DNA of 64,000 nucleotides from Desulfobacterales bacterium (lineage in GTDB: Bacteria; Desulfobacterota; Desulfobacteria; Desulfobacterales; JAHDSC01). Under the pieces are notes generated by a model. The model was not told the DNA's origin. It worked only from the letters and a program-made list of their open reading frames with translations, and made no database searches. Every line of letters begins with the position of its first letter. The stretch's first letter is position 1. A program made the translations under genes and the position numbers. The stretch spans positions 1-64,000 of the forward strand of contig JAFGES010000103.1 of assembly GCA_016931455.1 (NCBI GenBank). The letters run 5' to 3'. Shown here piece by piece: positions 27,836 to 37,651 of this stretch.

Positions 27836-28510
27836 TTAAAGTTTCGAGATAAGTTTATCTGAAACCTCTTTTACAGAAGGGGTACCATCGAGAGTAATAT
27901 ATTTAATTGAACCTTCATTTTTTGAAAGATTTTTAAAATAATACGCGGATGCAAGTGTTCCGTTTTGAGCGTCATAATAAATCGCATGGCGTTTGTTTAT
28001 TGCCTCTTCGTCTTGGTCGTCCGCTCGGGTCTTTAGCGCGCCGCCGCAAAGACGGCATTTATTTCCGTTGGGTTTGATGGCATCAATATAAATGTTGTTC
28101 GGATGGTTGTTGTCGTTTATACAAAGCCTGCGACCCATGATCCTTTTTTTGGCGATTTCGGCATCAAGGACGATTTCAACGACCACATCAATGGGAATGC
28201 CGGCTCCTTTAAGGGTTTCGTCCAGCTTAACGGCTTGGTTTCTATTTCTGGGAAAGCCGTCAAGAAGCCAACCTTTTTTGCAATCATCCTCTTTTAGGCG
28301 GTTGAGTATCATCGGTATTGTAATTTCATCCGGAACCAAATCCCCTCGGTCGATATATTCTTTGGCTTTAGCCCCTAATTCGGTTCCATTGGAAATATTT
28401 TCGCGGAAAATAGCCCCGGATTCAATGTGAGGAATATTATAAAGATCCTTTAAGATTGATCCTTGGGTCCCTTTGCCGCTGCCGTTCGGCCCAAATAACA
28501 GTATATTCAT
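27836..28510 (-). CDS. adk: Adenylate kinase
   Basis: 224 residues from ATG 28510, preceded by AAAGGAAACGG; an in-frame ATG 33 bases upstream lacks such a site. The P-loop is GPNGSGKGTQ (about 8-17), the NMP site GAIFRENIS, and DGFPRNRNQA the conserved AMP/ATP motif. The LID holds a CRLCGG pair and an unusual insert (INDNNHPNNIYIDAI) that makes the protein longer than E. coli Adk and recalls the divergent adenylate kinases of sulfate reducers. Adk interconverts ATP, AMP and ADP, and sulfate reducers make much AMP during sulfate activation. Confidence 0.88.
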   Translation of the reverse strand: MNILLFGPNGSGKGTQGSILKDLYNIPHIESGAIFRENISNGTELGAKAKEYIDRGDLVPDEITIPMILNRLKEDDCKKGWLLDGFPRNRNQAVKLDETLKGAGIPIDVVVEIVLDAEIAKKRIMGRRLCINDNNHPNNIYIDAIKPNGNKCRLCGGALKTRADDQDEEAINKRHAIYYDAQNGTLASAYYFKNLSKNEGSIKYITLDGTPSVKEVSDKLISKL

Positions 28511-28555
28511 AACCGTTTCCTTTCTGAATTCACAAACATTCAATGAACAAACCGG

Positions 28556-28576
28556 ATTCCCGTCTTTGCGGGAATA
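28556..28576. repeat. Short palindrome
   Basis: ATTCCCG and CGGGAAT are 7-base arms around TCTTTG, forming a possible hairpin between adk and the CCA-adding-type gene. There is no T-run on the minus strand. Palindromes of this type are often dispersed in related genomes, but only one copy was noticed here. Confidence 0.4.
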
Positions 28577-28622
28577 AAATAAAAGTATAAATAAATTTTA
28601 CTATAAAAACGACTATAGATTG

Positions 28623-30011
28623 TCAAGATTTAGAAGTCTTAGTACCGCTGTTTAAGAATTTTTTTGCCAGATTCAGGGCTTCCTGCTTGTTTGTGATTTC
28701 TTTTGAGAGCCTTGCTTCTTCAATTCGGCTGAGAATTGTTTTAAAGAAGGGCGAGGGGGTGAGACCGAACTCATTTATTAGATCATGACCGGTGATAAGG
28801 GGTGATTTTGACCTTTTGGGCTCGAAATTTAAAAAAAAATCACGAATCATATTTTTTGCAAAACGGATAAAAAAATCATTTTTTTCAGTATCGCTTTTCC
28901 CCTGCATATCTGCAACAGCATGCAGCAAAAGATCAGGGGTGTATTTTCCGCATTTAATAAAAAAACGAGTTGAGCCTCTGCGGGTTAATGTTTTTTTTTG
29001 ATGGGATTTAAAAAGAAACAAAGGTTGCATATGATTGCGGATGATAAAATCCAAAAAGCGTCTTTCATGATTTGAAAATTTTAGCCTTTGACTTATATTT
29101 TGTATCATTTCAGCGCCTCTTTGATCATGATGATAAAAATGCACATTTTGTTTCCGGTCGATTATTTTTACATCCGGTTTGCCGATATCATGCAGCAAAA
29201 CAGCCAGCTTAAGAAGTGCTGATTTTTTTTTATCCATCGTAAATTCAATTTGACTGGAGATGGTCGATATAAACCGGTCCAATTTATTAAGCAACAGCTC
29301 CAAATGATAAAAGGCGTTGAGCGTATGTTCGAAAACATCATATTTGTGATGTTTATTTTGGGTGCATCCTTTCAGTTGAGTCAGTTCGGGAAATATCGTC
29401 TGCAACAAACCGGTTTCGGCCATATTTGAAATATAAGAATAGGATCTTGATGTTTGGAGTAATTTAAAAAGTTCGGTTTTGATCCGTTCACCGGCTGAAT
29501 GATGGATTAAACGAATGTGCTCTTTTATAGCCGCAACCGTTTTCGGTTCGATTTTGAAATTCAGAGATGCACCTAATCGGTAAGCCCTGATCAATCGAAC
29601 CGGATCTTTTTTGAATATATTTTCTGAGGCCATGCGAATGCGGTGGTTTGCCAAATCTTGAATACCGTCCGAATAGTCGATAATTTTACCGGAAGATAGA
29701 CAGTACCCTAAGGCATTGATCGTGAAATCCCTGCTTTTAAGATCCTTTTCAATTGAATTACCGTTAGCGGCGGATATATCGAAAATCTTGTCCAATGCAA
29801 TCACGCGAATGATATTTTTTCCCGGCTTTCCGATGTTAACCAGGTGGCCGTTTGTATTTTCGGCGATTTTTTTTGCAAATTTATCTGGATTTCCGATAAC
29901 AACAATGTCATAATCGTTCGGCGTTCGGCCCAGGAGAAGATCTCTGACCGAACCACCGACGATATATGCGTCATCGGTTTTGGAAATTATATGCAAATCG
30001 AAGGGGACCAT
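28623..30011 (-). CDS. CCA tRNA nucleotidyltransferase / poly(A) polymerase family protein with HD domain
   Basis: 462 residues. The class II nucleotidyltransferase head has the VGGSVRDLLLGRTPNDYDIVV motif spread over residues 18-38, with the two catalytic Asp in DYD. RDFTINALGY and KDPVRLIRAYR follow. A central HD domain (VLLHDIGKPDVK, later HDQRGAEM) suggests phosphohydrolase activity, as in E. coli-type CCA enzymes. The exact activity, CCA-addition or A-addition, cannot be told from sequence. It starts 33 bases from the divergent coaE. Confidence 0.88.
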   Translation of the reverse strand: MVPFDLHIISKTDDAYIVGGSVRDLLLGRTPNDYDIVVIGNPDKFAKKIAENTNGHLVNIGKPGKNIIRVIALDKIFDISAANGNSIEKDLKSRDFTINALGYCLSSGKIIDYSDGIQDLANHRIRMASENIFKKDPVRLIRAYRLGASLNFKIEPKTVAAIKEHIRLIHHSAGERIKTELFKLLQTSRSYSYISNMAETGLLQTIFPELTQLKGCTQNKHHKYDVFEHTLNAFYHLELLLNKLDRFISTISSQIEFTMDKKKSALLKLAVLLHDIGKPDVKIIDRKQNVHFYHHDQRGAEMIQNISQRLKFSNHERRFLDFIIRNHMQPLFLFKSHQKKTLTRRGSTRFFIKCGKYTPDLLLHAVADMQGKSDTEKNDFFIRFAKNMIRDFFLNFEPKRSKSPLITGHDLINEFGLTPSPFFKTILSRIEEARLSKEITNKQEALNLAKKFLNSGTKTSKS

Positions 30012-30044
30012 TTTCTAATCATAGCATTCATTTATTTTTTTTCA

Positions 30045-30731
30045 ATGAACCTTGTGAAAACATACCACCAGACAAAGAATGAATTTTCATCACTTAAAAT
30101 TGCGGTGACCGGTGGCGCCGGATCCGGTAAAACTTCCGTTTGCAAGCGCTTAGGACAATTGGGGCTAATGGTTATAAATTCCGATGATCTAGCCCGGGAG
30201 GCCGTTGCTCCGGGTTCATCGGTTTATGAAAGTATCATAGAACATTTCGGCAAAGAAGTCTTAGCAAGTGACGGCACTTTGAATCGTTCACTGCTGCGAA
30301 AAATTATCGTCAATGATAAGGCGCAACGCAAAGCGCTCGATCAGTTGATTCATCCTGAAATCATTCGGCTGATGCGCCGGCATATGGCTGCGGCGGAGCA
30401 AAATCGAATACCTGTTATTATTGTTGAAGTTCCTCTGCTTTACGAACTTGGCCTTGAAAACCTGTTTGATAGGGTTTTAGTTATAACGACGGATCGGAAA
30501 TTACAAATTAAAAGATTGATGGATCGGGACAAAGTGACCCGCGATGATGCCGAAGCCCTTTTGAAGTCACAAATGCCGGATGAGGACAAGATTAAACGAG
30601 CTGATTTTATAATAAAAAATAATTTTGATGAAGAAAAAATGATAGAATCCGTTGACTTTTTTTACAAAAATATTTTGAAAAATTCGAAAAAAAGGCTAAA
30701 AGCGCTTGACAGAAAAAATAGTATGTTATAA
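30045..30731 (+). CDS. coaE: Dephospho-CoA kinase
   Basis: 228 residues from ATG 30045; longer in-frame starts would overlap the divergent gene on the other strand and are unlikely. The P-loop is VTGGAGSGKTS, followed by GLMVINSDDLARE (Asp for CoA), LDQLIHPEI and VEVPLLYELGLE, all CoaE motifs. The enzyme phosphorylates the 3'-hydroxyl of dephospho-CoA in the last step of CoA synthesis. The promoter of the rho unit overlaps its 3' end. Confidence 0.9.
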   Translation: MNLVKTYHQTKNEFSSLKIAVTGGAGSGKTSVCKRLGQLGLMVINSDDLAREAVAPGSSVYESIIEHFGKEVLASDGTLNRSLLRKIIVNDKAQRKALDQLIHPEIIRLMRRHMAAAEQNRIPVIIVEVPLLYELGLENLFDRVLVITTDRKLQIKRLMDRDKVTRDDAEALLKSQMPDEDKIKRADFIIKNNFDEEKMIESVDFFYKNILKNSKKRLKALDRKNSML

Positions 30732-30732
30732 T
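30706..30732 (+). promoter_or_regulatory. Promoter candidate for the rho transcription unit
   Basis: Perfect TTGACA (30706-30711) and perfect TATAAT (30727-30732) with a 15-base spacer, embedded in the last codons of coaE. Only the spacer is shorter than ideal. Transcription would begin near 30739 and give a leader of about 390 bases before rho. Confidence 0.55.
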
Positions 30733-31126
30733 TTTTTAATTAATTGAGATTAAGGTGCCCGCCTTTGAGGAGAATACCTTATTAAAATTCTTCAATCGTA
30801 AATCACGGAACACTCATAGTTCTCCATTTTAATTAGCCGACGACATGGATCCAGCTTATTCATTACCTGTAGGAATACGATTGTAATACCCATATCTAAA
30901 CAAATAACCCTATGTATAAAGAATTTTCCGATTTTTAAATGAAATTTGAATATACCGGCTTTCATGAAATTCTAATCCATTCGGATGCCGTCAAATCACA
31001 GCATATCAATAAGATTCAATCTGTTGAGCAAACTAGAATCCCAGGCCTTTCCGGTTATGGCTAAAGTTCAGGTGGTTGGTAGAATTACAAGAATAAAATA
31101 AAATTATTTAATGGGGAAAATATTTA
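30733..31126 (+). other. Long leader of rho
   Basis: These 394 bases have no supported gene. Tiny frames exist (for example 41 codons from about 30939 and 14 codons near 31060), but none looks conserved. Rho genes in many bacteria have long leaders through which Rho controls its own synthesis. The length and the strong promoter make the same arrangement plausible here. The Shine-Dalgarno sequence GGGGAAAA lies just before the ATG. Confidence 0.45.
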
Positions 31127-32374
31127 ATGAATTTAGTTGAACTTAAAGACAAAAAAATTAACGAACTTACCCGTATGGCCAAAGATTACAATATCCATGG
31201 GGCCGCGGGAATGAGGAAACAGGACCTCATTTTTGCTCTGCTCCAAGCACAAATCGAGAAAAACGGTTTAATATACGGGGAAGGTACATTGGAAATTCTG
31301 CCGGATGGATTTGGGTTCTTAAGGGCACCTGATTATAATTACCTGCCGGGTCCGGATGATATTTATGTCTCACCATCACAGATACGCCGTTTTAATCTAA
31401 GAACCGGTGATACGGTTTCCGGCCAAATTCGGCAACCTAAAGAGTCTGAACGTTATTTTGCATTACTGAAAGTTGAGGCTGTCAACTATGAAGATCCGGA
31501 AGTGGCAAGGGAAAAAATACTTTTTGATAATTTAACACCGCTTTACCCGGATGTGAAGATGAATCTTGAAACCGATCCGGAAAATTATTCCATGCGCATT
31601 ATGGATCTTTTAACTCCGATTGGTTTCGGTCAAAGAGGTTTGATCGTTTCGCCTCCCCGGTCGGGAAAGACCATGCTGCTGCAATCCATATCCAACAGCA
31701 TTATGGCCAACCATCAAGAAATCGTTCTGTTTGTACTTCTAATTGATGAACGACCCGAAGAGGTAACCGACATGGAACGTTCCGTTAAGGGTGAAGTAAT
31801 CAGCTCCACCTTTGACGAACCTGCCGAAAGGCATGTCCAGGTCGCTGAAATGGTTATCGAAAAGGCTAAGAGGCTGGTGGAACATAAAAAGGACGTTGTG
31901 ATACTTTTAGATAGTATCACTCGGCTTGCACGGGCCTATAATTCCGTTATGCCGCCGAGTGGGAAAATACTTTCCGGAGGCGTTGATTCGAATGCGCTCC
32001 AGCGTCCAAAGCGTTTTTTTGGAGCTGCTAGAAATATCGAAGAAGGGGGAAGCCTCACCATTATTGCAACAGCGCTGATTGATACCGGGAGCCGAATGGA
32101 TGAAGTCATTTTCGAAGAATTCAAGGGTACGGGTAATATGGAGCTTCAATTGGATCGCAGGCTTGCCGATAAACGGATGTTTCCTGCGATTGATATCAAG
32201 AAGTCGGGTACCCGAAAAGAAGAACTTCTTCTGAATTCAGAAACCCTTAATCGCGTTTGGATTTTAAGAAAGCTGCTTTCATCACTGAATCCTGTTGATA
32301 GTTTGGAATTTTTACTTGAAAAAATGGCTGGAACCAAAGATAATAAACATTTTTTAAATTCTATGAATGCATAA
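31127..32374 (+). CDS. rho: Transcription termination factor Rho
   Basis: 415 residues, normal size. Domains: N-terminal Rho_N helix bundle (about 1-43), cold-shock-like RNA-binding domain with [16 protein letters not shown] (about 50-120), then the RecA-like ATPase with Walker A PPRSGKT (about 178-184) and Walker [17 protein letters not shown]. The Q-loop region [27 protein letters not shown], described here by its motifs GGVDSNAL and [10 protein letters not shown], is fully conserved. It acts as a hexameric RNA translocase that ends transcription, and probably shares a transcript with rpmE. Confidence 0.96.
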   Translation: MNLVELKDKKINELTRMAKDYNIHGAAGMRKQDLIFALLQAQIEKNGLIYGEGTLEILPDGFGFLRAPDYNYLPGPDDIYVSPSQIRRFNLRTGDTVSGQIRQPKESERYFALLKVEAVNYEDPEVAREKILFDNLTPLYPDVKMNLETDPENYSMRIMDLLTPIGFGQRGLIVSPPRSGKTMLLQSISNSIMANHQEIVLFVLLIDERPEEVTDMERSVKGEVISSTFDEPAERHVQVAEMVIEKAKRLVEHKKDVVILLDSITRLARAYNSVMPPSGKILSGGVDSNALQRPKRFFGAARNIEEGGSLTIIATALIDTGSRMDEVIFEEFKGTGNMELQLDRRLADKRMFPAIDIKKSGTRKEELLLNSETLNRVWILRKLLSSLNPVDSLEFLLEKMAGTKDNKHFLNSMNA

Positions 32375-32401
32375 AAAAACAAATAGGGGGTTGTAAAAGT
32401 T

Positions 32402-32623
32402 ATGAAAAAAGACATTCATCCGAAGTATAGTCAAACAACTGTAAAATGCGCGTGTGGAAATACCATTGAAGTCGGTTCGACCAAACAGGACATTCGAGTT
32501 GAAATTTGTTCGGAATGCCATCCTTTTTTTACAGGCAAGCAGAAGCTCATAGATACAGCCGGTCGAATTGAGCGTTTCCGAAAGAAATATGCAAAATTTC
32601 AAAATGCGGATGAGGCAAGCTGA
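32402..32623 (+). CDS. rpmE: 50S ribosomal protein L31 (zinc-binding type)
   Basis: 73 residues with MKKDIHPKY at the start, KCACGN and [13 protein letters not shown]. The four cysteine positions make this the zinc-containing (C+) form. It lies 27 bases after rho, a common arrangement, with a Shine-Dalgarno sequence GGGGG before the ATG. Confidence 0.95.
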   Translation: MKKDIHPKYSQTTVKCACGNTIEVGSTKQDIRVEICSECHPFFTGKQKLIDTAGRIERFRKKYAKFQNADEAS

Positions 32624-32715
32624 TAGAGGTATAAACGGTTATTGAAATTTTGAGTAATAGACTAAGTTTCACCGAAATATAGTGATGATAAAAAACGGAT
32701 CAAATAACAAACATT

Positions 32716-33816
32716 ATGTTTGATAAATTAAAAGGGGTCGAAGAACGGTATTTAGTACTTGAAAAGCGTCTGAGTGATCCAAAAATTTTCCAGGATCGAG
32801 CGGCATATCAGAAATACAGTCGCGAACACGCTGAACTTTCCAAGATCATAACGGTTTATAGAAATTATAAACAAACCGTCAAGGAACTTTCCGGCAGCAC
32901 GGAGCTTCTTAGAGACGGTGACCCGGAAATCAAAGAGTTGGCCAGAAATGAGATCAATGCCCTTACGATTGAAAAAGTTAGGCTTGAAAAAGAACTCAAA
33001 AAGCTTCTAATGCCCAAAGACCCAAATGATGATAAGAACGTATTGGTTGAAGTGCGGGCGGGTACGGGTGGAGAGGAAGCGGCTCTTTTTGTAAGTGATC
33101 TTTTTAGAATGTACAGCCGATACGCCGAAAACATGGGTTGGAAAGTTGAAATTATGGATCATCATACAACCGGGGTCGGCGGGTTAAAAGAGATCATTGC
33201 AATGTTTCATGGTAAGGGTGCTTATAGTCGGTTTAAATATGAAAGCGGCACTCACCGTGTTCAACGGGTACCGGAAACCGAGACGCAAGGACGTATCCAT
33301 ACTTCGGCTGTAACGGTTGCGGTATTGCCGGAAGCCGAAGATGTTGAAGTTCATATTGATCCGGGGGAAATTAAAGTCGATGTATATCGATCCACCGGCC
33401 CGGGCGGGCAGTCCGTCAATACAACCGATTCGGCCGTGCGTATTACCCACCTTCCTTCAGGGCTTGTGGTCACCTGCCAAGATGAAAAATCTCAGCTTAA
33501 AAACAAGAATAAAGCCCTGAAAGTTTTGCGGGCTCGTCTTCTTGATATGAAAACCAGACAACAAAATGAAAAACGATCCGAAGAGCGAAAGAGCCAGATC
33601 GGAAGTGGGGATAGAAGCGGAAGAATCAGGACTTACAACTTTCCGCAGGCTAGAGTTACCGATCATCGTATCGGGCTTACACTTTATAAACTGGAAAGTA
33701 TTTTGGAGGGTGATTTAGACATAATAATAGACGAGTTGACAACATTTTATCAAACCCAGGCACTTCAGAATGCAGAATCAGTCACAAATCAGCAAATCGC
33801 GTTGGAACATTCTTAA
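32716..33816 (+). CDS. prfA: Peptide chain release factor 1
   Basis: 366 residues. The stop-codon recognition tripeptide region reads [14 protein letters not shown] (PET in the PxT place), and the catalytic GGQ is Gly230, Gly231, Gln232 in [18 protein letters not shown]. It recognises UAA and UAG and releases the peptide. Its 3' end overlaps the methyltransferase gene that modifies the GGQ glutamine, a standard coupling. It is relevant to the amber codon in cusA because RF1 would terminate there. Confidence 0.96.
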   Translation: MFDKLKGVEERYLVLEKRLSDPKIFQDRAAYQKYSREHAELSKIITVYRNYKQTVKELSGSTELLRDGDPEIKELARNEINALTIEKVRLEKELKKLLMPKDPNDDKNVLVEVRAGTGGEEAALFVSDLFRMYSRYAENMGWKVEIMDHHTTGVGGLKEIIAMFHGKGAYSRFKYESGTHRVQRVPETETQGRIHTSAVTVAVLPEAEDVEVHIDPGEIKVDVYRSTGPGGQSVNTTDSAVRITHLPSGLVVTCQDEKSQLKNKNKALKVLRARLLDMKTRQQNEKRSEERKSQIGSGDRSGRIRTYNFPQARVTDHRIGLTLYKLESILEGDLDIIIDELTTFYQTQALQNAESVTNQQIALEHS

Positions 33817-34666
33817 ACTTCTTAAATGGACCACTTCATATTTTAAATCCCATAACATAGATAAGCCGAGGACTGATGCGGAAATTCTGCTCTCATACGC
33901 GCTGAAATTAAGGCGGATTGATCTATATTTACGTTATGATCAACCCCTTTCCGATGAGGAACTATCACTTTTTAAATCCTATATAAAAAGGCGGATTCAT
34001 AGAGAGCCGGTCGCCTATATTGTGGGTACCAAGGGATTTTGGACTTTGGATTTTAAAGTTAAAAACGATGTTCTGATCCCACGGCCGGAAACCGAATGCT
34101 TGGTTGAGGCAGCGTTATTATTGTTGCCTGAAGATTCAAACCCAATTCCAAAGTATATTCTAGACTTGGGAACAGGGTCCGGTGCTATTACTCTTTCTCT
34201 TGCATCACAGCGGCCTAAAAATATTTTTTTTGCATCCGACCGTTCAATCAGAGCGATCTCAATCGCTCACCGGAATGCAAAAGATTATGATCTTGATGGA
34301 ATAATCAATTTCTTCGTCGGCGATTGGTTCAACCCGATAAAAGCTGATATACATCCATTTGATATGATTATTTCGAATCCGCCCTATATCCCTAGTGGGA
34401 TGATCGGTCGGCTCCAGCCCGAAATTTACCTCTATGAACCCATCGAAGCCCTTGACGGCGGTGAAGACGGTCTTTATCACGTCAGACAAATCATTCAATG
34501 GGCTCACGCTTATTTGAACAAAAACGGATTTCTTTTGCTGGAGATTGGACATGATCAAAGAGATGATGTTTTAGAAATAATCAATAATTGCAACAAGTAT
34601 GATAACATTGTTTTTGAAAACGATCTGAGCGGATTCCAACGGGTGGTTCAGATGAGAAAAAAATAA
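33770..34666 (+). CDS. prmC: Peptide chain release factor N5-glutamine methyltransferase
   Basis: 298 residues. The SAM-binding motif is [16 protein letters not shown] and the catalytic NPPY is residues 203-206 (NPPYIPSG). The start at 33770 lies 47 bases inside prfA; it is the only reasonable in-frame start, since homologous sequence begins within ten codons ([14 protein letters not shown]). The enzyme methylates the GGQ glutamine of RF1 and RF2. The unusually deep overlap is real rather than an annotation artefact. Confidence 0.93.
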   Translation: MQNQSQISKSRWNILKLLKWTTSYFKSHNIDKPRTDAEILLSYALKLRRIDLYLRYDQPLSDEELSLFKSYIKRRIHREPVAYIVGTKGFWTLDFKVKNDVLIPRPETECLVEAALLLLPEDSNPIPKYILDLGTGSGAITLSLASQRPKNIFFASDRSIRAISIAHRNAKDYDLDGIINFFVGDWFNPIKADIHPFDMIISNPPYIPSGMIGRLQPEIYLYEPIEALDGGEDGLYHVRQIIQWAHAYLNKNGFLLLEIGHDQRDDVLEIINNCNKYDNIVFENDLSGFQRVVQMRKK

Positions 34667-34723
34667 AAAATTTATTGCGAATTAATTTTTAATTTGTTAA
34701 AAACTTGAGATTTGGAAATATCT

Positions 34724-34790
34724 CACACCCTTGGACCTGCTTCCCGGTGCTTTTATCAAGAGTCTGAAGCAGGGAAGAAAGGGGTGGTGG
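34724..34790 (+). promoter_or_regulatory. Structured rpsB leader, candidate S2 autoregulatory element
   Basis: The leader folds into a long hairpin. CACACCCTT (34724-34732) faces AAGGGGTGGTG (34779-34789), and an inner stem pairs CCTGCTTC (34736-34743) with GAAGCAGG (34766-34773). S2 in proteobacteria represses its own operon through a leader RNA of this kind. I see the structure; the binding role is inferred. Confidence 0.5.
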
Positions 34791-34818
34791 AAAAACCGAT
34801 TAGAATAAGGAGAAAAAA

Positions 34819-35715
34819 ATGGCTTACCTGACAATGAAAGAACTCCTTGAAGCAGGAGTGCATTTCGGGCATCAGACAAAACGCTGGAACCCTAAGATGA
34901 AACCTTATATCTTTGGGGCTAGAAACGGTATATATATTATTGACCTTCAGAAAACCGTCCGAATGTTCAAGACGGTCTATGATTTTGTCGTTGATACTGT
35001 AGCAAACGGCAAACCGGCTCTTTTTGTCGGAACTAAAAAGCAAGCACGGGATTCTATTTATGAAGAAGCCAATCGATGTGAAATGTTCTATGTCCATAAT
35101 AGATGGCTGGGTGGGATGCTGACAAATTTTCAGACAATAAAGCAAAGCATTGACCGGCTTAATTATCTCAACAACATAAAGAATGACGAATCCATCAATC
35201 TTTTTCCCAAAAAAGAGCGGCTGCAGCTTGAAAAGGAACGCGTAAAACTCGACAGTAACCTGGGGGGGATTCGCAGCATGACTCAGCTTCCAGGTGTTAT
35301 CTTTATTGTTGATCCCAAAAAAGAGGCTATTGCCGTTCGTGAGGGTAGACGACTGAATATACCCATTGTAGCTATTGTTGATACCAATTGTAATCCTGAC
35401 GAAATCGATTATATTATTCCCGGCAATGATGATGCGATCCGTTCAATTCGTTTGATTTCCTCCAGAATCGCTGATGCCTGTATCGAAGGCAAACAACGTC
35501 TATCCGAGAGGCGGCAAGCTGAGGTCGATAAAGAAGTTGGAGAGGAATCTGAGATTGCGGTGGCCGGTTCGGAATTACAACCCGGCGAGAGGAAAGTTAT
35601 CTCAGATGGTTCCGATGGCCCCGTTGTTGAAATAATTAAAAGAACATCACCTGAAGTTCCCGCTGATTATGAAGAAGACAGCTCTGAATATCAAGGACCT
35701 GAAGGGGGTAGCTGA
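34819..35715 (+). CDS. rpsB: 30S ribosomal protein S2
   Basis: 298 residues, longer than E. coli S2 (241) because of an acidic C-terminal extension from about residue 235 ([16 protein letters not shown] onward). The core signatures are [32 protein letters not shown] and [23 protein letters not shown], the last given by its motif [18 protein letters not shown] lies six to eight bases before the ATG. The rpsB-tsf-pyrH-frr order follows. Confidence 0.96.
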   Translation: MAYLTMKELLEAGVHFGHQTKRWNPKMKPYIFGARNGIYIIDLQKTVRMFKTVYDFVVDTVANGKPALFVGTKKQARDSIYEEANRCEMFYVHNRWLGGMLTNFQTIKQSIDRLNYLNNIKNDESINLFPKKERLQLEKERVKLDSNLGGIRSMTQLPGVIFIVDPKKEAIAVREGRRLNIPIVAIVDTNCNPDEIDYIIPGNDDAIRSIRLISSRIADACIEGKQRLSERRQAEVDKEVGEESEIAVAGSELQPGERKVISDGSDGPVVEIIKRTSPEVPADYEEDSSEYQGPEGGS

Positions 35716-35739
35716 AGCAGAAAAGACAGGAGAGTAAAT

Positions 35740-36339
35740 ATGGCGACAATCAGTGCAGCAATGGTTAAGCAGCTTCGGGATAAGACCGGTGCTGGTATTA
35801 TGGATTGTAAGGAAGCACTTTCAGAGTGTGATGCGGATATCGATAAGGCAATTGATTATCTAAGAAAAAAAGGTTTGGCAACAGCCCAGAAAAGAGCCGG
35901 CAGGGCCATGAGTGAAGGGACGATTCAGTCCTATATTCATATGGGTGGCAAGATCGGTGTGATGGTTGAAGTTAACTGTGAGACTGATTTTGTTGCAAAG
36001 ACCGATGATTTTAATGAACTTGCAAAAAATATTGCGATGCATATTGCAGCCACGAATCCGGTCGGAGTCAGCGCTGAAGATGTTCCGGAAGAAATTATAA
36101 ATAAGGAAAAAGAAATCTATCGTGCCCAAGCATTGGAAATGGGAAAACCTGAAAAGATGGTTGATCAGATAGCTGAGGGTAAATTAAGCAAGTTTTTTAA
36201 AGAAAATTGTTTGCTCAATCAGGCTTATGTTCGTAATCCCGATATTACAATTGCGGATCTTATCAATGAGTATGTTGCAAAAATCGGTGAAAATATAACA
36301 ATTAAACGTTTTGCACGGTTCCAGCTAGGGGAGTCCTAA
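35740..36339 (+). CDS. tsf: Translation elongation factor Ts (short form)
   Basis: 199 residues: the UBA-like N-terminal domain (VKQLRDKTGAGIMDCKEAL) followed by a single dimerisation-type core (VEVNCETDFVAK). This is the short Ts of many deltaproteobacteria and Firmicutes, against 283 residues in E. coli. It exchanges GDP for GTP on EF-Tu. It lies 24 bases after rpsB. Confidence 0.95.
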   Translation: MATISAAMVKQLRDKTGAGIMDCKEALSECDADIDKAIDYLRKKGLATAQKRAGRAMSEGTIQSYIHMGGKIGVMVEVNCETDFVAKTDDFNELAKNIAMHIAATNPVGVSAEDVPEEIINKEKEIYRAQALEMGKPEKMVDQIAEGKLSKFFKENCLLNQAYVRNPDITIADLINEYVAKIGENITIKRFARFQLGES

Positions 36340-36342
36340 ATT

Positions 36343-37059
36343 TTGACCTCGCCTCCGATTAAACGGATTTTACTAAAATTAAGCGGTGAAGCCTTGATGG
36401 GTGATCAAGGCTTTGGAATAAGTCCCGATGTCATAAATTATGTGGCGGAAGAGGTTCGGTCGGTCTTAGAGCTGGGTGTACAAATTGCCATCGTGGTTGG
36501 AGGTGGTAATATATTCAGAGGCGTTGCCGCTGCTTCAAAAGGAATGGACCGAGTTTCGGCCGACTACATGGGAATGCTGGCCACTGTGATTAACAGCTTA
36601 GCACTGCAGGATGGGTTGGAAAAAGGAGGGATTCAAACCCGTGTTCAGACTGCCATATCGATGCATGAAGTTGCGGAGCCTTATATTTTCAGAAGGGCGA
36701 TCCGTCATCTTGAAAAAGGCAGAGTGGTGATATTTGCAGCCGGTACCGGAAATCCCTATTTTACAACAGATACAGCGGCGGTTTTGAGGGCTCAAGAAAT
36801 TCATGCCGAGATTTTTTTAAAGGCTACTAAGGTTAACGGACTTTACGATTCAGATCCTTTTATTAATAAAGATGCCAAATTTATAGAAAAGATAAAATAC
36901 TTAGAAGTCATTGAAAGACAGCTCAATGTCATGGACATGACCGCGATTTCGTTGGCTATGGATAATCAACTTCCCCTTGTTGTTTTTAATCTTAAGGGTA
37001 AGGGCAATATGAGAAAAGTTGTATGCGGAGAAGCAGTGGGGACCCGAATATATAATTGA
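36343..37059 (+). CDS. pyrH: UMP kinase
   Basis: 238 residues. The start is TTG at 36343, three bases after the tsf stop, with GGGGAG in the end of tsf as ribosome binding site; no ATG fits the conserved beginning [43 protein letters not shown] and [15 protein letters not shown] are the UMP kinase motifs of the amino-acid kinase fold. It makes UDP for RNA and lipid or sugar nucleotides. Confidence 0.95.
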   Translation: MTSPPIKRILLKLSGEALMGDQGFGISPDVINYVAEEVRSVLELGVQIAIVVGGGNIFRGVAAASKGMDRVSADYMGMLATVINSLALQDGLEKGGIQTRVQTAISMHEVAEPYIFRRAIRHLEKGRVVIFAAGTGNPYFTTDTAAVLRAQEIHAEIFLKATKVNGLYDSDPFINKDAKFIEKIKYLEVIERQLNVMDMTAISLAMDNQLPLVVFNLKGKGNMRKVVCGEAVGTRIYN

Positions 37060-37093
37060 TTTGGAATCAAAGCAATTTTAGAGGTGAAGACCT

Positions 37094-37651
37094 ATGATTG
37101 AAGCGATATATCAAGAAAGCAGGGAAAGAATGGATAAGTCGTTAGCCGCCCTTAAAAATGATTTGAAGCGGGTGAGGACGGGTCGAGCTTCTTTGTCCCT
37201 TCTTGATGGTATCCGGGTAGATTATTACGGTACTTTGACACCCCTTAACCAGATGGCATCCCTTTCTGTTCCCGAAAGTCGCCTGATTATGATTCAACCC
37301 TGGGATATTTCCATTATCAAAGAGACCGAAAAGGCGATCCTAAAATCAGATTTGGGACTCACACCTTCCAATGATGGTAAGATCATCCGTATCTCGATTC
37401 CACCGTTGACGGAAGAAAGGCGAAAAGAACTTGTAAAAATTATTCACAAAATGTGTGAAGAGTATAAAGTTGCGATTCGCAATATCAGACGGGATTCAAA
37501 TGAGATGTTGAAAGATTACAAAAAGGAAGGTGACATCTCTGAAGATGAGGCTTATAAATCTCAGGCTCAGGTTCAAAAAATAACTGATGAGTATATAAAA
37601 CTCGTCGACGATGTCTATAAAGAAAAAGAGAAAGAGATCCTTGAATTCTAG
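37094..37651 (+). CDS. frr: Ribosome recycling factor
   Basis: 185 residues, exactly the usual size. LKRVRTGRASLSLLDGI and the helical C-terminus RRDSNEMLKDYKKEGDISEDEA are typical. With EF-G it splits the post-termination ribosome. The gene follows pyrH and overlaps the annotated start of uppS by about 40 bases. Confidence 0.96.
   Translation: MIEAIYQESRERMDKSLAALKNDLKRVRTGRASLSLLDGIRVDYYGTLTPLNQMASLSVPESRLIMIQPWDISIIKETEKAILKSDLGLTPSNDGKIIRISIPPLTEERRKELVKIIHKMCEEYKVAIRNIRRDSNEMLKDYKKEGDISEDEAYKSQAQVQKITDEYIKLVDDVYKEKEKEILEF

Noticed and set aside
29844-30044. N-terminal extension of coaE to 29844
   Set aside because: It would run antisense across the start of the CCA-adding-family gene and add residues that homologues do not have; ATG 30045 fits the family.
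30939-31108. Small frames in the rho leader (41 and 14 codons)
   Set aside because: No ribosome binding site, no recognised motif and different frames; more likely chance within an untranslated leader.
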